Positions 16,580 through 24,726 of a stretch of 37,074 nucleotides of DNA are shown here, piece after piece (positions within the stretch are counted from its first letter, which is position 1; every line of letters begins with the position of its first letter). The notes beneath the pieces were generated by a model, which saw nothing but the letters and a program-made list of their open reading frames with translations, had not been told where the DNA came from and searched no databases. This stretch comes from Acidimicrobiia bacterium (lineage in GTDB: Bacteria > Actinomycetota > Acidimicrobiia > Spongiisociales > Spongiisociaceae): the NCBI GenBank assembly GCA_011523635.1, contig WTGI01000037.1, positions 1 to 37,074 of the forward strand. The letters run 5' to 3'. A program made the translations under genes and the position numbers.

Positions 16580-17688
16580 TTCGGTCCGTCCGGCGCGGCC
16601 GGCCGGATCGGGGAATCGTCATGGGCTGATAGCTTGATCGGGTTCCCTGCGATCTCCAGTCTCGTCCCGTCGGGGAGATCGACCCCGACGATCATGTTCC
16701 GGGCCCGCACGGCCGGGTCGGCCATCACATCGGCGATGTCGTTGATCGGGCCACTGGGAACGCCCGCCTGTTCCAGCCGTTCCAACCAGACGTCGGCCGG
16801 CTCGGTACTCAGCACGGTTTCCATCTCTTCTTCCAGTTCATCGGCATGGCTGGTGCGGGCGTCGTTGTCGAGGAACCGGGGATCGTCGGCCCACTCCGGC
16901 CGGCCCAGCGTCGCGCACAGGCTCCGGAAGAGGTTGTCGTTGCCTGCTGCGATCACGATCGGCCGGTCGGCGGTCAGGAAGGCGCCGAAGGGGGTGATGG
17001 ACGGATGGCGGGCGCCCAGCGGTCCGGGTACCTCCCCGGTTGCCGAGTGCCGGGCGACGGCGTTCTCGAGGATGGCCACCTGGCAGTCGAGCATGGAGAT
17101 GTCGACCATCTGGCCCTGCCCGGTCCGCTTCCGGTCATGGAGGGCGCCAAGGATGCCGGCCACGGCGAACAATCCGGCGGTGATGTCACCCACCGATGTT
17201 CCCACCCGCACCGGCGGCCCCTTCGGCACGCCGGTAAGGCTCATCAGGCCTCCCATGCCCTGGACCACCATGTCGTAGGCAGGACGTTCGGCGTAGGGTC
17301 CGCGGTGCCCGAACCCGCTCACCGCCGCGTACACCAGTCCGGGCCAGCGCGCCGACAGCTCATCCCACCCGTAGCCGAGCCGTTCCATGGCGCCTGGGCG
17401 GTAGTTCTCGACCAGTACGTCGGCTCCGTCCAGCAGCGCCTCGAAACGCGACCGATCTTCTGCGTCCTTGAGGTCGAGGGTTACGCCTGTCTTGCCCCGG
17501 TTGAGGGATTCGTAATAGACGCTACGCCCGCCAACGAAGGGCCCGAACCGGCGAGCGTCATCTCCGCCTCCCGGCGGCTCGACCTTGATTACGCGGGCAC
17601 CGAGGTCGGCCAGCACCATGGTGGCGTACGGGCCGGCCAGCACCCGGCTCAGGTCCACGACAGTGACGTCGGAGAGCGGACCGCTCAT
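16576..17688 (-). CDS. Class III CoA-transferase (CaiB/BaiF family)
   Basis: This 370-residue enzyme moves CoA between carboxylic acids, like formyl-CoA:oxalate and carnitine CoA-transferases. The family hallmarks are present. They are the N-terminal VTVVDLSRVLAGPYATMVLADLGARVIKVEPP, the segment LNRGKTGVTLDLK, VENYRPGAMERLGYGWDEL, and the region GQMVDISMLDCQ that bears the active-site Asp. The C-terminus ends soon after the LPDGTRLEIAGNPIKL segment. GAGGGC precedes the ATG. It is the first gene of a two-gene minus-strand operon with the aminotransferase. The acid substrate is unknown. It lies about 10 kb from the formate dehydrogenase locus, so a formyl-CoA role should not be assumed. Confidence 0.92.
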   Translation of the reverse strand: MSGPLSDVTVVDLSRVLAGPYATMVLADLGARVIKVEPPGGGDDARRFGPFVGGRSVYYESLNRGKTGVTLDLKDAEDRSRFEALLDGADVLVENYRPGAMERLGYGWDELSARWPGLVYAAVSGFGHRGPYAERPAYDMVVQGMGGLMSLTGVPKGPPVRVGTSVGDITAGLFAVAGILGALHDRKRTGQGQMVDISMLDCQVAILENAVARHSATGEVPGPLGARHPSITPFGAFLTADRPIVIAAGNDNLFRSLCATLGRPEWADDPRFLDNDARTSHADELEEEMETVLSTEPADVWLERLEQAGVPSGPINDIADVMADPAVRARNMIVGVDLPDGTRLEIAGNPIKLSAHDDSPIRPAAPDGPK

Positions 17689-17746
17689 GGCGCCCTCAGC
17701 GGCACACGCGATCCGAAACGCCTCTGGCGGTCACCGACGTTTAAGG

Positions 17747-17783
17747 CAGCATAAACCCCCATTTAGGTGGCTGTTTCATGCTG
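17747..17783. other. Imperfect hairpin upstream of the CoA-transferase operon
   Basis: CAGCATAAAC (17747-17756) pairs with GTTTCATGCTG (17773-17783) apart from one bulged C. Inner C-runs pair with GG-T-GG around an ATTTA loop. It lies about 60 nt upstream of the minus-strand CoA-transferase start. It could be a terminator for the minus-strand gene further upstream or a regulatory site. The surrounding 250 nt (17689-17942) hold no gene I can support. Confidence 0.4.
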
Positions 17784-17942
17784 AGCTTCCCACACGTAGC
17801 CCCCACAATACCTTCATGACGGCCTCGACCCGACCCTCCGAGTAGGGCACAACCCCATGGGGCCGAGCAGGGTTGCCGGTTCTCTGACATCCCCGAGCGC
17901 ACGTTCCAGATGCAACGAACCGTTGTGCCCGGCTCCGGCCGC

Positions 17943-18203
17943 TCATTCGTCGCCGGCTTCCGGCACGTATTTCTTGCGTGTCAGCCACAGGATCGCCGAG
18001 CCAACCGTAAGCGGGAGGCCGATGACAATCCCCGCCCATAGGGCAAACGCCACCGCTATCGCCTGACCGAAACTGCAGACTGCCTGATCGGCGGGTGTGC
18101 AATCGGGTGTCGCCAGCCACAACCATAAGGTTGGGACAACCGTGAAAGCCGCGAAAGCCAGCGTCAGCGCGAACCATACGACCCGGGCCCGGTTCCGCCT
18201 CAT
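17943..18203 (-). CDS. Small two-helix membrane protein of unknown function
   Basis: From ATG 18203 the product is 86 residues. It has a basic N-terminus (MRRNRARVV), a first hydrophobic helix (WFALTLAFAAFTVVPTLWLWLA), and a short loop with two Cys (DCTPADQAVCSF) that could form a disulphide outside the membrane. A second helix (AIAVAFALWAGIVIGLPLTV) and a charged C-terminus follow. GAGGA lies upstream at a longish spacing. An upstream ATG at 18320 would add 39 residues without features. The membrane pattern argues it is real. No family is recognised. Confidence 0.55.
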   Translation of the reverse strand: MRRNRARVVWFALTLAFAAFTVVPTLWLWLATPDCTPADQAVCSFGQAIAVAFALWAGIVIGLPLTVGSAILWLTRKKYVPEAGDE

Positions 18204-18612
18204 GCCCGGCGGTGGGTTCCTCACCGTCTCGTGCGCCACACGACAGCCGCTGTCGCCGTCAACGCGGCCACCGATGAACCCCGGCCGCATCCAGATCAGA
18301 AGACCCCTCAGAGGCAGCACCTACCACACCAGCACCCGGCCCCGACACCGAGCCCCCCAGAGCCGCAACTACTACTAACCCCACGACACGCCGACAAGAA
18401 ACCCTCACGACCCCACCTTCCGGCCCACGACCGCATCGCTCGGTACCACAATGCTCGAACCATCCCACTCATCGCGGGCTACGGTGCGTCGCCGCTACAA
18501 ACGAACCACCGAAGGCACGATCGCGACTTCCACGTCCTCACATAGTAACTACTATGTATATTACTAGGATCACGTCTGCGATGTCTGCGATGGCTCACTA
18601 TTGTCACTCTTA
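18204..18612. other. Intergenic region between small membrane protein and tetR
   Basis: This stretch of about 400 nt holds no gene I can support. Its base composition is C/A-rich on the plus strand and turns markedly AT-rich near 18541-18570, immediately before tetR. The only clear structure is the nested dyad listed separately. Confidence 0.5.
18542..18566. promoter_or_regulatory. Nested AT-rich dyads, probable TetR operator/promoter
   Basis: ATAGTA (18542-18547) and TACTAT (18550-18555) form a perfect inverted repeat around AC. TAGTAA (18543-18548) and TTACTA (18561-18566) form an overlapping second one. The TATGTATATT between them looks like a -10 region. It lies about 50 nt before the tetR start, where an autoregulatory operator would be expected. 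Confidence 0.55.
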
Positions 18613-19269
18613 ATGAGCGATTCCGCGGACACTCACACCGCCGATAGTGGTCGTCCACGTATCCGAAGGGATCCGGAAGCGACGACCGCGCGCTTGTTGG
18701 AAGCCGCCGCTACGGAGTTCGTGGAGTACGGGTATGAAGCGGCTGTTATCAGCCGCGTCGCACGCCGAGCCGGGGTGACCGTAGGCGCGGTCTACTCGCG
18801 ATGGCCCACGAAGAGCGAGGTGATGGTTGCCGCCCTCGATTACATCTTCGAACGGCTGCTGCCCACAGAACGGATGAACGAGCTCGATGTTGCCGAGCTC
18901 CCGACGCCGGCCGTCCTGGAGCTTTGGTCAGCGCATTTGTTGTCCTCTGATGCAGTCCAGGACGTTTTGATCCAGGTCTTCGGTAGCGCCCGCAACCACC
19001 CGGCGGTCCGCGAGCGGCTGCAGCGCTTCCTCAATGACCAATCCGACCAGCTGACCTACCTGATCGAGAAGGGCAAGGCCGAGGGGCCCTACAACGCCGA
19101 ACTGAGCACCGTCGCGGTGACCCTGTTGTGCCAAGCCATCGGGATCGGCACCCACTTGCTGATATCTGCCGGGCTGGACGATCGTCACATCCCAGCCGAA
19201 GAGGAGTGGACCGAGCTCCTCAGGCAGGTGATCGCCCTCCTGTACCCACCCACCGAGCAGACAACCTGA
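18613..19269 (+). CDS. TetR/AcrR-family transcriptional regulator
   Basis: This is a 218-residue regulator. The N-terminal DNA-binding domain (residues about 17-63) shows the TetR pattern: TTARLLEAAATEFVEYGYEAAVISRVARRAGVTVGAVYSRWPTKSEVMVAAL. The C-terminal two-thirds is a variable helical ligand domain. I use ATG 18613. A TTG at 18601 adds four residues. Neither has a clear Shine-Dalgarno. The gene converges with the sterol-methyltransferase-like gene. It probably represses itself through the AT-rich dyad upstream. Other targets are unknown. Confidence 0.9.
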   Translation: MSDSADTHTADSGRPRIRRDPEATTARLLEAAATEFVEYGYEAAVISRVARRAGVTVGAVYSRWPTKSEVMVAALDYIFERLLPTERMNELDVAELPTPAVLELWSAHLLSSDAVQDVLIQVFGSARNHPAVRERLQRFLNDQSDQLTYLIEKGKAEGPYNAELSTVAVTLLCQAIGIGTHLLISAGLDDRHIPAEEEWTELLRQVIALLYPPTEQTT

Positions 19270-19407
19270 CCAGCCGTGCGCTACCGCCGCTCTGACCGAC
19301 CGACCCTTCAGGAGTCCTAGAGAGTTGAACGGCCAAGCGACTGTCCGGCCCAGCGAATCGGGCGGCACCGGGGTGACAGCGGCGCCGCATCCGGCGGGTC
19401 GTATCGC

Positions 19408-20457
19408 CTAAAGGGGTTTGCGAGCCAGGAAGCAGTAGAGCGGTGTGAAGATATCGGTCCTGCCGCCTGCGACATATGCATCGGCGGTCTGATCCAGCAG
19501 CCTGATGACATCCTTGGTTCCCTTCGGGAGCACCCGCAGCACCTCGGCCACGCCGGCCATCCCGGTGTACGCCTTGCGGCTGAGCGATCCGAGAGGGGTG
19601 TCCATGGGCTGGTACCAGGGTTTCGTCGGACCGGCCCCTTCGACGCCCCGGTTCATCCCCTCGAGAACCTGGAACCCCGCCGTTTCGAGGGCACGGTCCA
19701 CCTCACCCGTCGTCGCGATGTCCTTGAGCGCGATGCCGTGCATCAAGGCCTGCTTTATGGTCCGGTGCTCGCTGTCATGGGGATCGAACCGGTCTGTGAG
19801 ACACATTTCCTGGCCCCAGAAGAGCGAGCCGGGTTTCAGAACTCGGTAGATCTCGGCGAACGCCCCCACCTTGTCCGGCGCATGGCATGTCGACTCGATC
19901 GCGTAGGCCCCGTCGCACGTGCCGTCTGCGATGGCGCCCATGTCCATGAAGCTGGTAGCGAAGTATTCGACCATGTGGTCGATTCCCGCCTCGGCGTTCA
20001 ACGATCTGGCCTTGGCCAACTGGACTTCGCTGTAGTTGACTCCCAAGACCCTGACGCCGGCCTCACGAACGACACGACGCATCGGGCCACCGATGCCGCA
20101 GCCGACATCGACCACCGTCATACCCTCTCGCAACTCCAGCTTGGAGATCATCAGTTGTTGATGCCGGATCTTGGACTCCTCCAGGCTCTCCCGAGGCGAG
20201 AGCGGAGCGAAGTGCAGCGACTCGCCCCAGCCGAAGATCATCAACTCGCTACAAAGGTCGTAGTATTCCCGGACGGTTTCGGCGTGCTCGTAGCCCTTAG
20301 CATTCGCATCGTCCGCTGATGCTCGGTCGGTCCAGCCATCGAAGCGTTGCACGCGACGGGTGATGTCCGAACCGCGATATGTGGACCTCAGTCCCTTGTA
20401 GAGCTGAAAAAGTTTCAAGGGTCCCTTACAGGGTGGCGATACGGTAAACGCATTCAT
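19408..20457 (-). CDS. Sterol C-24 methyltransferase homologue (Erg6/SMT-like, SAM-dependent)
   Basis: This is a class I SAM methyltransferase closely resembling eukaryotic sterol 24-C-methyltransferases, which alkylate the sterol side chain. From ATG 20457 it is 349 residues. All SMT signature regions are visible in order. They are a WDG-like N-terminus (FDGWTDR), sterol region I IFGWGESLHFAP, SAM motif VDVGCGIGGP, YAIESTCHAP, the VLKPG strand followed by EMCLTD, and the C-terminal GTKDV ... AGGRTDIFTPLYCFLARKP. SMT homologues in some uncultured bacteria are known. No other sterol-pathway gene lies in this window. A GTG at 20544 would give a 29-residue extension. Related tocopherol or other lipid methyltransferases remain possible. 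Confidence 0.85.
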   Translation of the reverse strand: MNAFTVSPPCKGPLKLFQLYKGLRSTYRGSDITRRVQRFDGWTDRASADDANAKGYEHAETVREYYDLCSELMIFGWGESLHFAPLSPRESLEESKIRHQQLMISKLELREGMTVVDVGCGIGGPMRRVVREAGVRVLGVNYSEVQLAKARSLNAEAGIDHMVEYFATSFMDMGAIADGTCDGAYAIESTCHAPDKVGAFAEIYRVLKPGSLFWGQEMCLTDRFDPHDSEHRTIKQALMHGIALKDIATTGEVDRALETAGFQVLEGMNRGVEGAGPTKPWYQPMDTPLGSLSRKAYTGMAGVAEVLRVLPKGTKDVIRLLDQTADAYVAGGRTDIFTPLYCFLARKPL

Positions 20458-20682
20458 TCTGGCACGGATTGTTCTGCCCTCGGAGAGTTCTTGTGTGATG
20501 TCCAGGTAGCGGCCGCATGAGACGTGAGGCGGGTTCGTCTTCACGACGTGATAAGGCCGGCTGCAGTCGCACCTAAGCTGTCACGAACTTGAAGAAGCCT
20601 GGTACCCGGGTGGGCTTCGGACCCCAGACCCCCTGGGGCAGCGGAGTTCAATCGTTTCGGTCGACACTCTTGATGGTTATCC

Positions 20683-21288
20683 ATGAGCCCTAGCACAGCA
20701 TGGCTTGCGACGGCTGCCAGAAGGCATCCCGCGCTCACCGGAGTGACGGCGCTATACGTGGCCGTATGGACCGGATACGGCATCGCTACCGATGCGGCCG
20801 GGGTGTACGCCTATCTGGTCTGGATGGTCTTCGCCGTAGGCCTCATGGCATATCTCGACGGACGGGTTCGCTTCTCCACTCACGTGCTCGTATTGCTGTG
20901 CGTAGTCGGCTTCTCCCACATGGCGGGTGCCAACCTCGAAGTCTCCGGAGCCATCCTCTACAGGCAGGTCTGGTTCGGGTTCATCCGCTACGACCACCTG
21001 GTCCATGTCTTCGGTCTCGGCGCCGCCGGGCTGGCCGTCTGGGAGGCGACACGCCGGATGCTGGCCGCCGGTGGTGGTATGAGAGCAGCGGTGGTGGTGA
21101 TCCTCGGCGGCAACGCGGTCGGCGCCGTCATCGAGATCGGGGAGTACCTGGCCACCCTGATCTTCTCTGAAATCCGGGTTGACGCCTATACCAACAACAT
21201 GCAGGATCTGATAGCCAACCTCCTCGGCTCGCTGGTCGCCGCCTGGTGGGTTATGCGACGAACCGGGCCAGCACGATCCCCAGGATGA
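20683..21288 (+). CDS. DUF2238-like integral membrane protein
   Basis: This 201-residue protein has about five to six membrane segments. The conserved pattern YDHLVHVFGLGAAGLAVWE, GNAVGAVIEIGEYLA and DAYTNNMQDLIANLLGSLVAAWW matches the DUF2238/YjdF-type family, in which His, Glu and Asp lie at membrane borders. Function is unknown. It is divergent from the sterol-methyltransferase-like gene (225 nt from ATG 20457), so the two could share control, and its last 38 bases overlap the convergent CPBP gene. No Shine-Dalgarno is obvious before the ATG. Confidence 0.8.
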   Translation: MSPSTAWLATAARRHPALTGVTALYVAVWTGYGIATDAAGVYAYLVWMVFAVGLMAYLDGRVRFSTHVLVLLCVVGFSHMAGANLEVSGAILYRQVWFGFIRYDHLVHVFGLGAAGLAVWEATRRMLAAGGGMRAAVVVILGGNAVGAVIEIGEYLATLIFSEIRVDAYTNNMQDLIANLLGSLVAAWWVMRRTGPARSPG

Positions 21289-22039
21289 CCATGTCGGTGG
21301 CGGTATGCGCGATGACCGGTACGGCCAAGCCTTCGGAGCGCCGACGTAGTAGGCCGAGCACCAGGCCGTAGAAGAAGGCGAGTCCGACCCCTGCGAATCC
21401 TTGCAGGATGCCGGTGGGGAAGTGCAGAGCCGCGAAGACTGCCGCCTGCATCACCAGGGCCGTGGCGCCCGGTCGGAGAACCTTCTCGAGCGAGTCCTGG
21501 ACGATCCCGCGGTAGACGGATTCTTCGACCACCGCGTTGATCACCGCTGCCAGGACTCCGAGGGACACGAGGGTCCAGATGGACCAGTCCCGGGCTATAT
21601 CGACGATGACGTCCAGCTGCTCCGGTGTCCGCTCGTACCACGCCCAGAGGGCCAGTCCTGCGACGAGGCCGACCGCGGCGCCGAAGGCTCCCTGCCGGAG
21701 GTTGCACGACCAGACACGGTGCCAAGGGGCTAGCTCGCGCAACCACGGCAATCGCGATGCGGCTACAACGTATACGACAAAGGCCAGGCCGAACAGCAAC
21801 CGTTTCGGCCGCAGGCCCGTGAACCAGAGCACGAGAAAGGCCACCAGAAGGACGCCGATTGCACTCGCCGCGGGCATCTTCCGCACCATGGCGACGGCCG
21901 TCAGCAGGATCGCAGCAATCCCACCCGCGGCAAGCATGCCGGTCGACCTCGCGAACGGTAGGACGATCGCCAGACCCGTGAGCAGTACGACGACAACCGC
22001 GTCGCTCCTCATGCCGGTGAGCGGCCTCATGGCCGTCAT
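21251..22039 (-). CDS. CPBP-family intramembrane protease-like protein
   Basis: This 262-residue membrane protein has about seven to eight hydrophobic segments. The CPBP (CAAX protease/bacteriocin-processing, Abi) motifs are present: motif 1 EESVYRG (the Glu-Glu...Arg), motif 2 FAALHFPTG (His) and motif 3 HTATDM (His). This suggests an active metalloprotease-type fold. The target is unknown; family members process prenylated or bacteriocin-type peptides or act in defence. The gene converges with, and overlaps by 38 nt, the DUF2238-like gene. It is divergent from the MBL-fold gene at 22191. Confidence 0.85.
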   Translation of the reverse strand: MTAMRPLTGMRSDAVVVVLLTGLAIVLPFARSTGMLAAGGIAAILLTAVAMVRKMPAASAIGVLLVAFLVLWFTGLRPKRLLFGLAFVVYVVAASRLPWLRELAPWHRVWSCNLRQGAFGAAVGLVAGLALWAWYERTPEQLDVIVDIARDWSIWTLVSLGVLAAVINAVVEESVYRGIVQDSLEKVLRPGATALVMQAAVFAALHFPTGILQGFAGVGLAFFYGLVLGLLRRRSEGLAVPVIAHTATDMVILGIVLARFVA

Positions 22040-22190
22040 GTTTGCAGGTGAGCCGATACCTCCCGGTCACCACCATGTGAAGGGGTCGGTCCCGATGGAC
22101 GGGTGGCGGTACTCTGGACGCACGCGCCGGCAGGGAGCGAGCGGCGTTGGCCGGCGCAGGATCGGGACTGCGGGTGGTGGAGAGGAGCGC

Positions 22191-23051
22191 ATGAGCAGGC
22201 TCTATGTCATCGGCGCCGGGACGCCGACACCGACGCCGCAACGTTTCGGCACGGCTTTTGTGGTCGATACCGGATCTGACCTGGTCATGTTCGATTGCGG
22301 TCCAGCCGCCACCCACAAGCTGGTGAAGACCGGCCTGTGGCCGACTCGCATCGACCATCTCTTCTTCACGCACCATCACTTCGATCACGACGCCGACTAC
22401 CCCTGTTTCCTTCTGTGCAGGTGGGACCAGAGCATCGGCCGGGAGAACATGCTCAAGGTACGGGGACCGACGCTCACGGCCAGCATCACGGAGGGCCTGA
22501 TCGGCGAGGACGGGGTCTTCGCCCACGATTGGAAGGCCCGTGTCAATACGCCGGTTAGCCAGCGAGTCTTTGTGAACCGAGGGGGCGTCCTACCGCGCCC
22601 CGCTCCTGTCGTGGACGCCGCCGATATCGGTCCCGGTTCCGTGATCGAAGGCCCCGACTGGCTGGTGCGGTCCGCGGAAGCCGTTCACGTGCAGCCGTTC
22701 CTCGACTCTCTCGCATACCGGATCGAGACGCCGACGGCGAGCATCGTCGTGACCGGGGACACGCAGCCGTGCGACTCCGTGGTCGCTCTCGCCAGGGGGG
22801 CGAGCGCCCTGGTGAGCATGTGCTGGGACCACGAGGAGGCGATGCATGAGTGCGGTGAGGCTCCGGGCCAGACCGGGACGAAGGGTGCGGCTCGGATGGC
22901 TCGTGAGGCGGAGGTCGGAAAGCTGATCCTGGTCCATAGGGGACCCGGACTGGAGGGCGAGGAGTCGGAGGCACGGGCCAGATCCGACGTCGAGGGTATC
23001 TTCGACGGCGAGGTGATCCTGACCGATGAATTGGATGTGATCGACATCTGA
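22191..23051 (+). CDS. Metallo-beta-lactamase-fold hydrolase (RNase Z/arylsulfatase-like)
   Basis: This 286-residue MBL-fold hydrolase has the zinc motif THHHFDHDADYP (His61, His63, Asp65, His66), a later GDTQPCDS strand and a distal His (LILVHRG). The N-terminus IGAGTPTPTPQRFGTAFVVD, close to the GSG.P of tRNase Z-like enzymes, suggests that branch rather than true beta-lactamases. GGAGAGGAG precedes ATG 22191. The frame is open further upstream, but the ribosome site and domain fix this start. It is a distant relative of the MBL gene at 30396. It starts the plus-strand catabolic region but is separated from the ABC genes by about 300 nt. Confidence 0.87.
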   Translation: MSRLYVIGAGTPTPTPQRFGTAFVVDTGSDLVMFDCGPAATHKLVKTGLWPTRIDHLFFTHHHFDHDADYPCFLLCRWDQSIGRENMLKVRGPTLTASITEGLIGEDGVFAHDWKARVNTPVSQRVFVNRGGVLPRPAPVVDAADIGPGSVIEGPDWLVRSAEAVHVQPFLDSLAYRIETPTASIVVTGDTQPCDSVVALARGASALVSMCWDHEEAMHECGEAPGQTGTKGAARMAREAEVGKLILVHRGPGLEGEESEARARSDVEGIFDGEVILTDELDVIDI

Positions 23052-23101
23052 CCGGCAACCCGCCGACACGCGAGGATGTGAGGGCACTTCGACCGCTCCC
23101 G

Positions 23102-23143
23102 GGTCGATTCCACTCCACCTCCAAGCGGTCAACAGAATCGACC
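23102..23143. other. Long-loop inverted repeat downstream of the MBL gene
   Basis: GGTCGATTC (23102-23110) and its exact complement GAATCGACC (23135-23143) are separated by 24 nt. No T-run follows directly. It could be a weak terminator or a pair of operator half-sites for the ABC operon. The rest of 23052-23230 shows nothing I can support. Confidence 0.35.
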
Positions 23144-23230
23144 TGTACCCAGGCACAACATCGGATGTGAGGCCGCAACCCTTCGGGAGATTTTTGCCGC
23201 TCCACCCCGCATGTCCGCGCCGGGCTCGTT

Positions 23231-23332
23231 AGGCTTTCCTTTGACCCATATGCATTCGACCATACGATCGGACTACCGGCTGTGTGGCTTCTGCCCCAGG
23301 CCTATAGGCGAGAGGCTCCGCTGGAGGTCTAT
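23231..23332 (+). pseudogene. Decayed fragment of the MBL-fold gene at 30396
   Basis: The stretch 23257-23332 matches 30704-30779 at 67 of 76 positions by hand count. Weaker similarity with small indels extends back to about 23231 (30678 in the parent). The parent segment encodes residues about 95-128, including the zinc motif THLHSDH. Here that part is out of frame after single-base indels. The downstream part still reads WLLPQAYRREAPLEVYR, in frame with the ABC substrate-binding protein. That creates a false N-terminal extension of that gene. Confidence 0.85.
23241..23268 (+). promoter_or_regulatory. Candidate promoter of the ABC operon inside the MBL fragment
   Basis: TTGACC (23241-23246) and TACGAT (23263-23268) are separated by 16 nt and look like sigma70-type -35 and -10 boxes, about 85 nt before the ABC substrate-binding protein gene. 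The intact MBL gene has the same two hexamers with a 17-nt spacer. If used, the promoter was recruited from coding sequence. Confidence 0.45.
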
Positions 23333-23353
23333 CGAAGACTGGGGAAGTTGAGC

Positions 23354-24703
23354 ATGAGAAGCAAGCTACGGTATCTGTTCGTCTTCGTCCTCGCATTTTC
23401 GTTCGCTCTTACTGCCTGTCAGTCGGCTGATGAAGAACCAGCACCGGCTGAGGAAGCCGAGGCGGTTGCCCCGGTCGAGGAGGCTGCTCCGGCCGAGGAG
23501 GTGGAGCCCGTTACGCTCCGCTTCATGTTCCCTGAAGGCGCTGGTCGCGGACCCGGCTTTGAATCCGCAATCGCTGTCTACGAGGAGATGAATCCTCACA
23601 TTACGATCGAGATGGAATCAGTTCCGTTCCGGGAGTATGGCGGCCTCCTGCCCGTCCAGTTCGCCGGCGATAGCCCAGCGGATGTCGCCTTGGTTGATAG
23701 CTCTGCGGTGATCTCCTACGCGTATAACGGAGCCATCGTTCCCTTGGATGGCATCTTTGATCAATCCGATGTGGATGATTTCCTTCCGAGCCTGGTAGCT
23801 CAAGCAACTTACGAAGGTAGCATGTATGCCGGACCGTTCTTCATATCAACGCAGGGCGTGTTCTACAACGTGGATATGTTCGCGGCAGCAGGAGTCGAAC
23901 CTCCGACCACTGTGGAGGAGGCCTGGACCTGGCCGGAATTCGTAGAGAATGTCTCTAAGGTAGCGGCGAGCGCAGAGAGCGATGAGGGTGATGTCTGGGG
24001 GCTGGTCTTCCTGTCGAACCCTCCAGGAAGCATCTCATGGTCGTTGCCGGTGATCCGCAGCAATGGCGCGCCGGGCTCGAACACTTTCATGGCCCTCTCG
24101 CCTGACGGTACAGAAGTGTCGGGATACCTGGACACCCCTGAGGCCATGGAAGCCTATCAATTCTGGCAGGACCTGTATGTGGAACATGGTCTTGCGCCTC
24201 AAGGTGATGTACCGGACGCGTTCGGTAACGGACAAGCCGCGACGATGATCTCGTTCTCAGCATGGGGCAGCGTGCTCAATAACGTGTTCCCGGACCTGAA
24301 TTGGGACATCATGCCGATCCCTTATCTCGAGACGCATGTCGTCCACGCCAGCCACTTCATGCCCACTGTCGCGTCCAAGAGCGACAACCAGGAGGAGGCC
24401 AAGGCCTTTGTGCAGTTCCTCTCAAGCATCGAGGGCTTTATGGCTTACTACGATGTAACGAGTGACATGCCCGCACGCGTTTCCTTGCTGAACGAGCTCG
24501 AAGAGTTTCAGGTCCGGCCGCTCAGCATCTTCAAAGATGAGCTCCTCACGGTTGCCTACGCAGCACCTGGCGGTCCCGGCGGCGCGATATACGCCGAAAT
24601 CGTCGGCGACTTGATGCTGGACATCGCCCAGGGAGCGGACATTGAGGCAGCTGTAGACGCAGCTGTAACCGAACTCGATGCCCAGCTGGCTCAATTCGGA
24701 TAG
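23354..24703 (+). CDS. ABC transporter substrate-binding lipoprotein, family 1 (carbohydrate-type)
   Basis: This 449-residue extracytoplasmic binding protein has a lipoprotein signal, MRSKLRYLFVFVLAFSFALTAC, with the lipobox Cys at residue 22. A Glu/Ala/Pro-rich linker (to about residue 50) leads to a MalE/UgpB-type solute-binding domain (VTLRFMFPEGAGRGPGFESA...). The open frame begins upstream at 23282, but those residues come from the MBL-gene fragment. ATG 23354, followed by the signal peptide, is the true start. Two MalF/MalG-type permeases follow. The ligand is unknown; neighbouring nucleoside enzymes suggest a nucleoside or a related glycoside. Its base composition looks lower in G+C than the housekeeping genes, consistent with acquisition. 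Confidence 0.9.
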   Translation: MRSKLRYLFVFVLAFSFALTACQSADEEPAPAEEAEAVAPVEEAAPAEEVEPVTLRFMFPEGAGRGPGFESAIAVYEEMNPHITIEMESVPFREYGGLLPVQFAGDSPADVALVDSSAVISYAYNGAIVPLDGIFDQSDVDDFLPSLVAQATYEGSMYAGPFFISTQGVFYNVDMFAAAGVEPPTTVEEAWTWPEFVENVSKVAASAESDEGDVWGLVFLSNPPGSISWSLPVIRSNGAPGSNTFMALSPDGTEVSGYLDTPEAMEAYQFWQDLYVEHGLAPQGDVPDAFGNGQAATMISFSAWGSVLNNVFPDLNWDIMPIPYLETHVVHASHFMPTVASKSDNQEEAKAFVQFLSSIEGFMAYYDVTSDMPARVSLLNELEEFQVRPLSIFKDELLTVAYAAPGGPGGAIYAEIVGDLMLDIAQGADIEAAVDAAVTELDAQLAQFG

Positions 24704-24726
24704 TCCTAGTCCAGGTACGCGCTCTA

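Noticed and set aside
16576-17688. Formyl-CoA:oxalate CoA-transferase linked to formate dehydrogenase
   Set aside because: It is on the other strand about 10 kb away and paired with an aminotransferase; no formyl-CoA-specific residues could be assigned, so only the family is claimed.
17719-17736. Third, truncated copy of the inverted-repeat element
   Set aside because: Only about 12 identical bases (CTCTGGCGGTCA) match the element interior, with no terminal repeat; chance is a sufficient explanation.
20630-20660. tRNA-Leu remnant between the methyltransferase and DUF2238 genes
   Set aside because: It shares the 14-mer GGGGCAGCGGAGTT with the tRNA-Leu region, but no acceptor or T arm can be drawn, and a shared 14-mer is expected by chance in a window this size.
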